From Pseudomonas frederiksbergensis (GTDB lineage Bacteria > Pseudomonadota > Gammaproteobacteria > Pseudomonadales > Pseudomonadaceae), in the NCBI RefSeq assembly GCF_001874645.1, contig NZ_CP017886.1, positions 1,612,001 through 1,676,000 of the forward strand: 64,000 bases of DNA, read 5' to 3'. This document shows positions 9,144 to 16,940 of this stretch, piece by piece; within the stretch, counting starts at the first letter, position 1, and every line of letters begins with the position of its first letter. The notes under the pieces are model-generated. The model had not been told where the DNA came from. It searched no databases and was given only the letters and a program-made list of their open reading frames with translations. Both the position numbers and the translations under genes were made by a program.

Positions 9144-9644
9144 CTACCCCTGATTTGAGATTTCTCCGGCGGCATACTGCAGCAACCCCTCTAGCGCGGC
9201 CTTCACCGTTTGTCGGCGGACTTCATCGCGGTTGCCGGGGAAGTGTCGGTACTCCGAATACACTGCATCTGCGACACCCCAGGCCAGCCACACGGTGCCC
9301 ACCGGTTTGTTCGGCGTACCGCCGTCCGGCCCCGCAATACCGCTGACCGCCACGGCAAAACGCGCGCGACTCTTGTGCTGGGCGCCACGTACCATGGCTT
9401 CGACCACTTCACGGCTGACCGCCCCGACCTCAGTGAACAACTCGGCGGGCACATTCAGTTGCTGGGTCTTCTGGCGATTGGAATAGGTGACATAGCCGGC
9501 CTCGAACCACGCCGAGCTGCCGGCAATCCGGGTGATCGCTTCGGCGATCCCGCCACCCGTGCAAGACTCAGCCGTGCTGACGTGGGCATTGAGAACCTGT
9601 AAACGCCGGCCTAGTTCCGCGGCAAGCTGGGTAATTTCGTTCAC
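9144..9644 (-). CDS. pncC: Nicotinamide-nucleotide amidase (CinA C-terminal domain protein)
   Basis: A 166-residue single-domain CinA-C/PncC protein that deamidates NMN to NaMN in pyridine nucleotide recycling. The signature [20 protein letters not shown] and the segments YVTYSNRQK and [20 protein letters not shown] are present. The GTG at 9644 has AAGGAGAGA just upstream, which is better than the ATG at 9686. It marks one chromosomal flank of the tailocin cluster; in tailocin-free strains this gene would sit next to mutS. Confidence 0.93.
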   Translation of the reverse strand: MNEITQLAAELGRRLQVLNAHVSTAESCTGGGIAEAITRIAGSSAWFEAGYVTYSNRQKTQQLNVPAELFTEVGAVSREVVEAMVRGAQHKSRARFAVAVSGIAGPDGGTPNKPVGTVWLAWGVADAVYSEYRHFPGNRDEVRRQTVKAALEGLLQYAAGEISNQG

Positions 9645-9726
9645 GACTCTCTCCTTGATCAGGCGGGCATGCGCTCTACCGTACACGAGCGAATCACGCT
9701 TGCAAGACGCAGGCTAGATCAAAATG

Positions 9727-10245
9727 TTAGCGAGCGAGCGCTCTGACATAGGCCTGACAGGCCTGCAAGGCAATCAGTCCGCGGTCGCCTGCGTCGGTGA
9801 TGCCGATAATTCGTTGAGCATGCGCTGGCTCAAGTCGGGCTCGTACGGTTCCATGAACCATGCCGCCGGCTCCGGAGGCGGCTGACACACCAGAACCGGC
9901 GTCGGCATCACTGGGGTCGACAAGGACTGACAGGCGCAAATCAGCAGTGGCAAGACGGTCGCGCAGGCGACCTTGATCACGTTGTGCATCGCTCAAGGCC
10001 TTTGAATAGGTTTGATCGCTGGCTTGAAGACGCTGCTCCAGAGCCAGGCGCTTGTCCTGTTCGGCGCGCTGTTGATTCGCCGCCGCCAGGGTCAGTTGGT
10101 TCAGCGCCTCAGCCTGGGTTTTGGCGAGATCCGCCAACTGCCGGCCGTAACGCCAATCCTGAATGTGCCAGGACAGTGCCGCGGCACCGCCAGCCACAAT
10201 GGCCAACAGTACAGCGACGCCAATTGCCCGGTAAGAAATCGGCAT
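9727..10245 (-). CDS. Spanin inner-membrane subunit Rz
   Basis: A 172-residue type II membrane protein: one N-terminal membrane span (IGVAVLLAIVAGGAAAL), then a long Gln/Ala/Arg-rich coiled coil (about residues 40-100) and a C-terminal domain. This is the i-spanin architecture. It joins the outer membrane lipoprotein Rz1 to fuse membranes at the end of lysis. The start at 10245 gives a TGATG overlap with the endolysin stop; an ATG at 10263 (six residues longer) is an alternative. Rz1 is nested within it in another frame. Confidence 0.85.
   Translation of the reverse strand: MPISYRAIGVAVLLAIVAGGAAALSWHIQDWRYGRQLADLAKTQAEALNQLTLAAANQQRAEQDKRLALEQRLQASDQTYSKALSDAQRDQGRLRDRLATADLRLSVLVDPSDADAGSGVSAASGAGGMVHGTVRARLEPAHAQRIIGITDAGDRGLIALQACQAYVRALAR
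9774..9989 (-). CDS. Spanin outer-membrane lipoprotein Rz1 (nested in Rz)
   Basis: A 71-residue frame wholly inside the Rz gene. It begins MHNVIKVACATVLPLLICAC with a lipobox whose lipidated Cys is most likely residue 20, followed by a Pro-rich mature part (PTPVLVCQPPPEP). The nested out-of-frame arrangement with a signal peptide II is the hallmark of Rz1. It would be anchored in the outer membrane facing Rz. Confidence 0.85.
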   Translation of the reverse strand: MHNVIKVACATVLPLLICACQSLSTPVMPTPVLVCQPPPEPAAWFMEPYEPDLSQRMLNELSASPTQATAD

Positions 10246-10808
10246 CAGACCGAAGGCTGGCATAACACCGCCCTCGCCCGCGCCCAGAGCTGCAAACGTT
10301 CTTCCAGCCCATTCAACCCACCGTTGATCCGGCGGGTGATGCTGTTGAACTGCCCACGATCGGCCAGTTCGTTCAAGCCGTTCAGCTCCCAGAACCAGGC
10401 CGCCGATTCGGCCGCCCACTGCGGCTGCTCAAGCAACTCAGGCAAGGACAGCAAACGCTCATCGCCAAACAGCGCGAGGCTGCATCGACGATAGTTGTCG
10501 CGCCCGGTGATCTGGATCAGTCCTCGCCCCCGGTAAAGCTGCCCATCACCGTCAGCTTCAGGCGTGTTGCCCAAGCGAATGGCCAGCGCGCCGGTATCGT
10601 ATTTGCTGAGGTACTGGTCGTTGCCTAACTCACGCACGTAACGCAACTGCCCCGACTCATGGCCGACTTGCGCAAGGAACGCGGCGATGCGTTTGGGGGT
10701 ATTGATGTTGTGGTGGGTCATGGCGGTGTTGAGAGCAGAAGCGAAAACGCCCGCTTGAGGGCGGGCGTTCGGCATGATGTTGAGCAGTTGCTGTTCTGTT
10801 AGAGGCAT
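10245..10808 (-). CDS. Endolysin, glycoside hydrolase family 19
   Basis: A 187-residue muramidase/chitinase-fold lysozyme with no signal sequence, so it depends on the holin. The catalytic Glu is probably residue 51 in AQVGHESGQLRYV; GRGLIQITGRDNY and AAWFWELNGLN are family segments. It cleaves peptidoglycan to release tailocin particles. It is 18 bp downstream of the fibre gene and overlaps Rz by a TGATG. Confidence 0.92.
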   Translation of the reverse strand: MPLTEQQLLNIMPNARPQAGVFASALNTAMTHHNINTPKRIAAFLAQVGHESGQLRYVRELGNDQYLSKYDTGALAIRLGNTPEADGDGQLYRGRGLIQITGRDNYRRCSLALFGDERLLSLPELLEQPQWAAESAAWFWELNGLNELADRGQFNSITRRINGGLNGLEERLQLWARARAVLCQPSV

Positions 10809-10826
10809 AAACCAATGTCCTGCTGC

Positions 10827-11975
10827 CTAGTATTTGATTACGTACAGCAACGCGACGTTGCGAGGACGCGATTCATTGCCGCCGACCGCTGCCACGGTAA
10901 CGGTGTGAGCGTGATCGCCAACGGCAGCTACCGCGACGGTGTGGGCGTGGTCACCCACAGCATTGATCGCCAGGCTATGGCCGTGGTTGCCCCCTGCTGC
11001 AGTCACCGCGTTATAGTCGCCCGGCCCACTGCCGGTGCCCTGACGACCATAAGACGTGTTGTTACCATTGGCATAAACGCCATGCTGGTGATCCCCGGAA
11101 TTGTTAGTGATGCCGGTGTGGGTGTGGGTGCCTGCGCCTCCTGTCGAGGCGCCATGGGTATGTGTACCCGCGCCGGCAGTCGAGGCCGCATGGGTGTGCG
11201 AGGCGTTTTGTCCGCCTTGCGCGCTGCCCAATTCCCGTGCTGCATCGACTCCGCGGCCATCGTCCCAGCCACGTACAAATTCACCGCGCAGATCCGGCAG
11301 GGCAAAGGTCGTACTTCCATTACCTGCGCCAAAACGCGTACCGATGGCCGCGAAAAGCGCGGCATATTGCGTGCGAGAAACGATTTCACCGTTGCATTTC
11401 AGCCAGCCTTTTGACGGTTCTGCAGTCGCTACGGTTTTGATGTCACCAATATCACTGCCGGTCTGCTTGATCATTCCGGTGCTGGCGACCATCACCCAGG
11501 CCCCCTCCGCAATCGAGCTGTTCCATTGCACCCAAACATCGCCTGCGGCAGTGATCTCTCCTTCCTGGACGGCGTTATGGTCAGTACCGACGATGGGTTT
11601 GGCAGCCAGCCCGTTAGGCGAAAAGGTGCTCGCTCCGGTATTGGCGTGCAACGCTTTGAAGCGCAACACCAGGCCGTCGACCAGATTGATGAGCACCGGT
11701 GCATAATTGGCGGCATAGGCATCGGCCTTGCCAGTGTCCAATGCATAATCAACCAATCCCGCCTGATTGATTTTGCGTACAGCCAGCAGCAATTGCCCGA
11801 GCTCGACTTCGTCAGGAACAACCCCCGCGCCTTTGATCACAGCCAGTAACTCTTCTGTAACCGAGTTCCCCCACGCGGCAGGTATCAGTGACCCCGGGGT
11901 ACCATTCAGCGGGTTCTCGTCGACAAACTTTCCATTTACCAGCCCTACGCTGGGCACACTCTTTGGGTAATCCAC
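10827..11975 (-). CDS. Tailocin tail fibre with collar domain and HxH-repeat tip
   Basis: A 382-residue fibre, the likely receptor-binding protein. The N-terminal part (residues 1-110, MDYPKSVPSVGLVNGKFVDE..) should attach to the baseplate. A phage tail-collar domain lies at about 178-245 (GDIKTVA, GWLKCNGE, FALPDLRGEFVRGWDD). The tip carries seven H-x-H motifs at 260, 272, 284, 296, 331, 343 and 355, and ends in NVALLYVIKY. In T4 gp37 such HxH motifs bind iron in a trimeric needle, so a metal-stabilised trimer is inferred. No fibre-assembly chaperone follows. The fibre is short compared with R-pyocin fibres (about 700 residues). Confidence 0.9.
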   Translation of the reverse strand: MDYPKSVPSVGLVNGKFVDENPLNGTPGSLIPAAWGNSVTEELLAVIKGAGVVPDEVELGQLLLAVRKINQAGLVDYALDTGKADAYAANYAPVLINLVDGLVLRFKALHANTGASTFSPNGLAAKPIVGTDHNAVQEGEITAAGDVWVQWNSSIAEGAWVMVASTGMIKQTGSDIGDIKTVATAEPSKGWLKCNGEIVSRTQYAALFAAIGTRFGAGNGSTTFALPDLRGEFVRGWDDGRGVDAARELGSAQGGQNASHTHAASTAGAGTHTHGASTGGAGTHTHTGITNNSGDHQHGVYANGNNTSYGRQGTGSGPGDYNAVTAAGGNHGHSLAINAVGDHAHTVAVAAVGDHAHTVTVAAVGGNESRPRNVALLYVIKY

Positions 11976-11986
11976 TCTTCTATCCC

Positions 11987-12586
11987 CTAGTCATAATTGA
12001 TTTGCACCTGCGTATGAGCAGGTGCACTGCGGTGTATCAGGCACTCCAGGGCGGACCCTGGGTTCATGCCAAAGCGCTCGCCCCAGTAGCTGGCGCCGAA
12101 GCGGCGACCCAGCAGGAGGCGGCCGCCGGTATTGAGCGTCCACATGAACTGAGCCTGCCATGTACCGAAGTGCGCCGATCCAAACCTTGAGCGCCCCATG
12201 CGTGGTGCTCGCGATTGCGTGACAGTGGCATTCGGATACCCCTGGCTGCGGGCGATTTCAACGAAGTACACCGCGGTCTGAGCACCAACCGCGAGCAATC
12301 GCCTACGTACGGCGAGGCGGCGGTCGTCGAACAGTGGGTTCAAGCCCAGGCACGGGTCGGGCAGATTCATCACCCGCTCCCAGTCCGGCACCAGTTCGCT
12401 GACGCCGGCCGGGTCCATTTCGTTGAGCAGGTCGGCGGCGCGGGCGTCGAGGCGAGCCAGTTCCTGAGAGACATCTTCCAGGACGCGTTCCAGCTCCGGC
12501 ACTCGCTCGGGATCCCAGGCCGGGCCGCTGGGCAGCAGGCTGCGCAGTTGGGCCTGGTATTGCGCGGCGGTTCTTATTGCAGCCAT
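11987..12586 (-). CDS. Baseplate wedge protein, Mu gp48-like (DUF2313/YmfQ)
   Basis: A 199-residue protein with the DUF2313 pattern: an N-terminal helix (YQAQLRSLLPSGPAW, then LERVLEDVSQELARLDARA), then DLLNEMDPAG and RRRLLAVGAQT. It lies between baseplate J and the fibre, the position of Mu gp48 and P2 gpI, so it should connect the wedge to the fibre. GGAGG lies 6 bases before the ATG at 12586; the start overlaps the J stop. Confidence 0.85.
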   Translation of the reverse strand: MAAIRTAAQYQAQLRSLLPSGPAWDPERVPELERVLEDVSQELARLDARAADLLNEMDPAGVSELVPDWERVMNLPDPCLGLNPLFDDRRLAVRRRLLAVGAQTAVYFVEIARSQGYPNATVTQSRAPRMGRSRFGSAHFGTWQAQFMWTLNTGGRLLLGRRFGASYWGERFGMNPGSALECLIHRSAPAHTQVQINYD

Positions 12587-13614
12587 ACGCAACCTCCGAA
12601 CGTCAGCAGCTGATTGCTCCCGGCCGTAACGTCGGCGGCTGGCGCGACCAGTTTGTGATCGCTTTCACCAGTGGCGCTGCTGATGGCTTCGGCGATGTGG
12701 GTCAGCAGCAAAGTGTCACCGAGCCCGGCCTCGCGGTTGTGCAAGTCGCGCAACTGCGCTTCGACGGCGGCGCGCACGGCGCTGGTGTCGGGGGTCAGGC
12801 GCAGACGGTAGGTCACCGGCAATTGCACCGGCGCCAGCACATGCAACTCGGCAGTGACCGGGCGCAAAGGCTCAATGTACGCCTGGACCAACGCCAGCTG
12901 TGTCGCGTCCGGGACCGGTTGCGGGTCGTCGTCACGCATAACGAATAAACCGACCGTGCCCGGCCCCAAATAGCTGCCGCGACACCAGGCGCGGGTGATC
13001 CCCGGGCACTCCAGCGCCCAGGTTTCATAGTCTTGCGCCGAGCCACCGTGAGGGATGATGCGGTACGAGCGAATCACCCGCGAGCGCAGCGACTCGACAC
13101 TTTCACGAGCAACACCTCCGGTCAGTCCCGGCGCCAACACGGTGAAGACTCCGCCAATACCCTGGATCGGTTGCACCGGGATCAGCGTCATGCCGGCGTC
13201 GGCATTGCCGAGAGATCCGGCGTCCAGCGCGGCGATGGTGGTGCTGTTGAGGCCATTGCTGGTGGTGCTCGCGGCAGTCACTTTGTAAGTGCGACCATCG
13301 CTCGATTGCAGCAGGGTGTCGATATCCAGCACCGCGCCAGCCGTGGCGGTAAAGCTGACAGATCCGCGGGCTGATTGTGCCGCTTTACGCGGTTGGTTGA
13401 GGCGTAGCGCGGCGATGCGTTCCAAAGTGGCTTCATCGGCTTTGTCCGGCAGAATCTGCTCGGCGATCCAGTCCAGATAGCCATACAGGCCAAAGGCGGC
13501 GCCGCCGAGGGTTCGGGCCAGAACTTGCGCATCGGACTGGCGCAGCGAATCGCTGGCCAGGTCGCTTTGGGTGCGTTTGATCAGCACCGGCAGCGAAGGC
13601 GTTTCAAACGGCAT
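12574..13614 (-). CDS. Baseplate J-like protein (Mu gp47)
   Basis: A 346-residue baseplate wedge protein of the gpJ/gp47 family. N-terminal helices (DAQVLARTLGGAAFGLYGYL, then DWIAEQILPD) are followed by beta domains, and the central motif RSRVIRSYRIIPHGGSAQDY is characteristic. It overlaps gp46 (13604) and gp48, which fits one translationally coupled operon. Confidence 0.92.
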   Translation of the reverse strand: MPFETPSLPVLIKRTQSDLASDSLRQSDAQVLARTLGGAAFGLYGYLDWIAEQILPDKADEATLERIAALRLNQPRKAAQSARGSVSFTATAGAVLDIDTLLQSSDGRTYKVTAASTTSNGLNSTTIAALDAGSLGNADAGMTLIPVQPIQGIGGVFTVLAPGLTGGVARESVESLRSRVIRSYRIIPHGGSAQDYETWALECPGITRAWCRGSYLGPGTVGLFVMRDDDPQPVPDATQLALVQAYIEPLRPVTAELHVLAPVQLPVTYRLRLTPDTSAVRAAVEAQLRDLHNREAGLGDTLLLTHIAEAISSATGESDHKLVAPAADVTAGSNQLLTFGGCVWLQ

Positions 13615-14005
13615 AGGTCACCTGCCAACTGTGTTCAGGGTTGATGTCCAGACGCTCACCGTCGGCCAGGGTCAATACCGTGCGCAGGTTCAAGCGCTGG
13701 TCGTCGAGGCGCTCGCTGAGGATCTCGATAGCGCTGCAATGGCCGTCGTCGATCAGCCATTGCAGGGCTTCGCGGGCATAAAATTCGGCGTCGACCTGGG
13801 TCTGCCGGGTCAGCTTGACCCGACGCAGCAACCACAGTCGCGAGCCGATACGGTCGTCGGCCACCGTGGGGAAACTGTCGCCCCACCAGCCGAAGCGTTC
13901 GTCGTCACCGAGGAAGTCATCGGCGGCGGCGCGGCGCCAGGTGAAGAGGCTGATCAGCACCGAACGGGTCAGGGCGGCTTTGAGGTCACGACGGATAAAC
14001 ATCAT
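13604..14005 (-). CDS. Phage GP46-family baseplate protein
   Basis: A 133-residue protein with the family segments SVLISLFTWRRAAADD, RFGWWGDSFP and GSRLWLLRR. Mu gp46 is the wedge component equivalent to P2 gpW/T4 gp25. The start overlaps the spike gene stop (ATGA-type). Confidence 0.88.
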   Translation of the reverse strand: MMFIRRDLKAALTRSVLISLFTWRRAAADDFLGDDERFGWWGDSFPTVADDRIGSRLWLLRRVKLTRQTQVDAEFYAREALQWLIDDGHCSAIEILSERLDDQRLNLRTVLTLADGERLDINPEHSWQVTYAV

Positions 14006-14511
14006 TGACCTCCTGCCGGTGCTGCGGTCTGGCCGTTGCCCGGCTGGACGCCCGGGTGCACGTGTTTGATCTGGCTGATACCGCCGGCGATCTGATCGCC
14101 CTGAGAGACGATCTTGCCGGTCTGGGTCAGGGTCGGCGTGTCGATGTTGACGGCAGCGCTGGCGCGGATGTTCAGCGTGGTGGTTTCGATGTCGATGATC
14201 CGTCCGCGCTTGAAGTGGACCTTGTCACCTTCGTCGGTGTAGATCGCCACTTCACCGGGTGCCAGCGCCTTGAGGCGATAGCGGCGATCGGCGACCACCA
14301 GTACCACGGCGTGAGAGCGATCCCCGCCGAGAAAGGTCGCAATACCTTCGGCGCCGGCCAGCGGGTTGCTGGTGAAACCGTAGGGTTCGAAGTGCTCCAT
14401 GTCGTCATTCACTTCACCGGCAGTCAGACGCATTTGCAGCGATTGCAGCTTGGTAGCCGAATTGGCGAGCACGACAGTGCCGCGCGCCAAGAGGCGTGTC
14501 AGTAGGCTCAT
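14002..14511 (-). CDS. Baseplate central spike protein (Mu gp45/gpV-like)
   Basis: A 169-residue membrane-piercing spike. An OB-fold N-terminal half (NDDMEHFEPYGFTSNPLAGA) and a beta-helical C-terminal half (IIDIETTTLNIRASAAVNID) are typical. The C-terminal HVH at 150-152 is the iron-binding tip motif of P2 gpV and Mu gp45. It acts at the tip of the tube to puncture the target outer membrane. Confidence 0.9.
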   Translation of the reverse strand: MSLLTRLLARGTVVLANSATKLQSLQMRLTAGEVNDDMEHFEPYGFTSNPLAGAEGIATFLGGDRSHAVVLVVADRRYRLKALAPGEVAIYTDEGDKVHFKRGRIIDIETTTLNIRASAAVNIDTPTLTQTGKIVSQGDQIAGGISQIKHVHPGVQPGNGQTAAPAGGQ

Positions 14512-14577
14512 TGGGTTTTCCTTGGATACGAAAAGGGTGCCCCGAGGTGTCCAAGATCGTCCGAACGCGGCCCGAAC

Positions 14578-14641
14578 CTTCGGCAGCTCCTACGGAGGTA
14601 GGTCGTTTATCTGTAGGAGCTGCCGGAGGCTGCGATCTTTT
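14578..14641. repeat. REP-type palindrome inside the tailocin cluster
   Basis: Inverted pair CCTTCGGCAGCTCCTAC / GTAGGAGCTGCCGGAGGCTG followed by CGATCTTTT. It lies in the 146-base gap between the spike and hub genes. It is the same REP family as in the core chromosome, so a host repeat has entered the tailocin. Confidence 0.85.
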
Positions 14642-14657
14642 GGAGGGCCGACCGAAA

Positions 14658-15698
14658 TCAGCTCTTGGGTGGCACCGGGTTGGCGTCGAAGGTATGCGGC
14701 GGCGCCACTTGCAGGGTGGTGATGGAGCCCTGTTCAGAGAGCGAGTAAGTGACCTTCGAGATCAGCATGTCCTGATCAAAACCCAGCACCTTGTCGATCA
14801 CCTTTACCCGCGTGTTGTGCCGCCACAAGTCGCCGTTGGATTGTCGCCAGCCTTGCACACGGTAGGTCGTCGTCAATGCCTTGCCGGTGCGGGTGGCGCT
14901 TTCCCAGTCGGCGCGTTGCTGCGCCAGCTCCGTCGTCAGTTGCGCGCTTTCGCTGATCACCGTGACCCGTTTGCGCGGGGTCGTGGCATCGGTCGCCACA
15001 CCCGACACCTCGCTCACCGCACTACCGCTTTTGGTGTCGCTGCCCTTGTGCTGGCCAATCACCCGGTATTCGGAAAACACCTGGCTGAAATCCATCGGTG
15101 CAGTGGCCGAGAGGATGTTCTTGCCCAGTTCCAGCACATCACTGGCCCGCCCGCCGCTGCCCGGTTTCGCCAACAGCACACGGCCTTCGGCATCGTCGGT
15201 GGAGAACACCCGGTACAGGGTCAGCAAGCGGTCGATGGACTGAAACACCGTTTCACCCGGGACAATGCTGTGTTTGCTCAGCTTGGCGGTTTGTGGAATC
15301 TCGCTGACCACCCCCACGCCATAAGGCGATGCCAGGGCCTGGACGATGCTCAGCACGCTTTGCTCCAGCCATTGGCTCGGACGGTTGATCGCCGCGCAAT
15401 CCACCAGGTCCTGGGTCAGCGAACTGCCCTCGATACTCAGGCTGATCTGCTTGCCGTCGTAACTGATCGGCGCCTTGTAGACGTGCCCCGTGAGTACCAG
15501 ATCGCAACCGATCCGCACTTGGCAACGCGAACCGGGTTTGATCGGAACCGCCAGCGTTTGCCCTGGCCATTGCCAGGTGATGTTGAGTGTGAAGGTGCGG
15601 AACTGACGCTCCAGGTCCGCACTGATTTCAACGCTTTTCCAGCCGCCATAATCCAGACCGTCAACAGTCAGGCTGACAGCGTTTGCAAGGTCGGTCAT
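14658..15698 (-). CDS. Baseplate hub protein (Mu gp44/gpP-like)
   Basis: A 346-residue protein related to Mu gp44 and T4 gp27/P2 gpD-type hubs. It opens with NAVSLTVDGLDYGGWKSVEI, followed by beta-rich repeats, and ends in a domain with WRHNTRVKVIDKVLGFDQDM. It should form the trimeric platform between tube and spike. It directly follows the gp43-like gene (3 bp gap). Confidence 0.88.
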   Translation of the reverse strand: MTDLANAVSLTVDGLDYGGWKSVEISADLERQFRTFTLNITWQWPGQTLAVPIKPGSRCQVRIGCDLVLTGHVYKAPISYDGKQISLSIEGSSLTQDLVDCAAINRPSQWLEQSVLSIVQALASPYGVGVVSEIPQTAKLSKHSIVPGETVFQSIDRLLTLYRVFSTDDAEGRVLLAKPGSGGRASDVLELGKNILSATAPMDFSQVFSEYRVIGQHKGSDTKSGSAVSEVSGVATDATTPRKRVTVISESAQLTTELAQQRADWESATRTGKALTTTYRVQGWRQSNGDLWRHNTRVKVIDKVLGFDQDMLISKVTYSLSEQGSITTLQVAPPHTFDANPVPPKS

Positions 15699-15701
15699 GG
15701 T

Positions 15702-16940
15702 TTACTCCCGGGCGATTTGCAGGCCGCCCGGGGGCAGGAATCCAAAGTGAATCACACCGTTGCGTTGCGTTACTTCACCCACCCGCGTGGCATCCCCCAG
15801 GTATTTATAGGTGAGCACCAGTGCCGGCATGCTCTGATTGGGAAACAGGGTGATCAGCCGCACACCGGACGATGCCACTGCCGTCAGATGCCCAAACAGT
15901 TGCTGGCGCAATGCATTGAGCGTTTGATAGTGCACAGCGTCAGCCTTGAGGGCGGCTTGCCAGATCGCTTCGTTGAGCGCGTCACGCAAGGTCAGCACAT
16001 CGTCGGCCACCGGCACGTCCACTCGCCGCACCGGTTGCACCGCTTGCTGCGCCAGGGACGGCGTGGCGTTCAATTTGACCACCGGGGTGGCCACCGGCAT
16101 CTGCGCCACCTGATAGCCGAGCTTCACCAACAACGCGTCCTGCACCAGATTGGCCAAAGCCTGAGCCGCCGCCACCGTGTCCTTGCCGGTGGTGAGCTTG
16201 GGTGCATCGATCTTTTTCAGCGCTTCGACCTGCTGTGAGGCACTGGCGAGAACGCCACGGTAACCCTCACGAGCGAAGTCCCCGAGTTCCTTGATGTCGC
16301 CGAGCAACCCCTTGAACTCCGCGCTCACTTCACGGGGCAGTTCCTTGATGGCCTTGACCAGCAAACTGAGTTCCTTATAGGTCTCGATCAACGCCTTGAA
16401 CTCGTGCGCGATGACCTCGTAGACGTCTTTGAGGCTATCGCGCAGTTCTTTGATGCCGATCCGCGCCGCCTTGATGAGGCTCATGGCATCCTCGAAGCGT
16501 CGCACCATCGACCCCAACAAGCTGTCAGCCGACACCAGCAATTGCTCGCGAGTGTTGACCTGAGCGGTGGGGAACTGCAGCGGCTGATCGGGGTAGAACT
16601 TCAGGGTGAACGTCACCAGCCCGCCGTCCTGACGGGTCTGAGTCATTTCGCATTCGCCGACCTTGACCTGCATCCGCCCCAGCCACGGGTGAACCAGTTC
16701 ACCCGCGCCCTCCTCCAGCGCCTTGAGCAGTGTGTCACGCTGCTCCAGGCAATCCGGCCCGACGATAAAGGCCGTCAGGTCGTGAATCTTCGCCTGTTGG
16801 CCAAGGCCCTCGAAGAACGGCTGGCCACGCTGGGGATACTCATGCAGCTGACCTTTCTGGCCGACCGGGGTTTTCGCCTGATCGACCCAGAATCCGACGC
16901 CACGAAAAGACGCCGGCAACAAACGATCACGCCAACTCAT
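15702..16940 (-). CDS. DNA circularisation-domain protein (Mu gp43/gpN-like)
   Basis: A 412-residue protein with an N-terminal DNA_circ_N domain (MSWRDRLLPASFRGVGFWVD, then GPDCLEQRDTLLKALEEGAG). The rest is helical and Ala/Lys/Glu-rich. In Mu-like tails this protein is a baseplate component next to the tape measure; the historic name does not imply DNA processing here, where no genome is packaged. It overlaps the tape measure 3' end by 14 bases. Confidence 0.88.
   Translation of the reverse strand: MSWRDRLLPASFRGVGFWVDQAKTPVGQKGQLHEYPQRGQPFFEGLGQQAKIHDLTAFIVGPDCLEQRDTLLKALEEGAGELVHPWLGRMQVKVGECEMTQTRQDGGLVTFTLKFYPDQPLQFPTAQVNTREQLLVSADSLLGSMVRRFEDAMSLIKAARIGIKELRDSLKDVYEVIAHEFKALIETYKELSLLVKAIKELPREVSAEFKGLLGDIKELGDFAREGYRGVLASASQQVEALKKIDAPKLTTGKDTVAAAQALANLVQDALLVKLGYQVAQMPVATPVVKLNATPSLAQQAVQPVRRVDVPVADDVLTLRDALNEAIWQAALKADAVHYQTLNALRQQLFGHLTAVASSGVRLITLFPNQSMPALVLTYKYLGDATRVGEVTQRNGVIHFGFLPPGGLQIARE

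Noticed and set aside
14496..16238. 580-codon plus-strand open frame
   Set aside because: Antisense of the tailocin hub and gp43-like genes; runs through a REP element.
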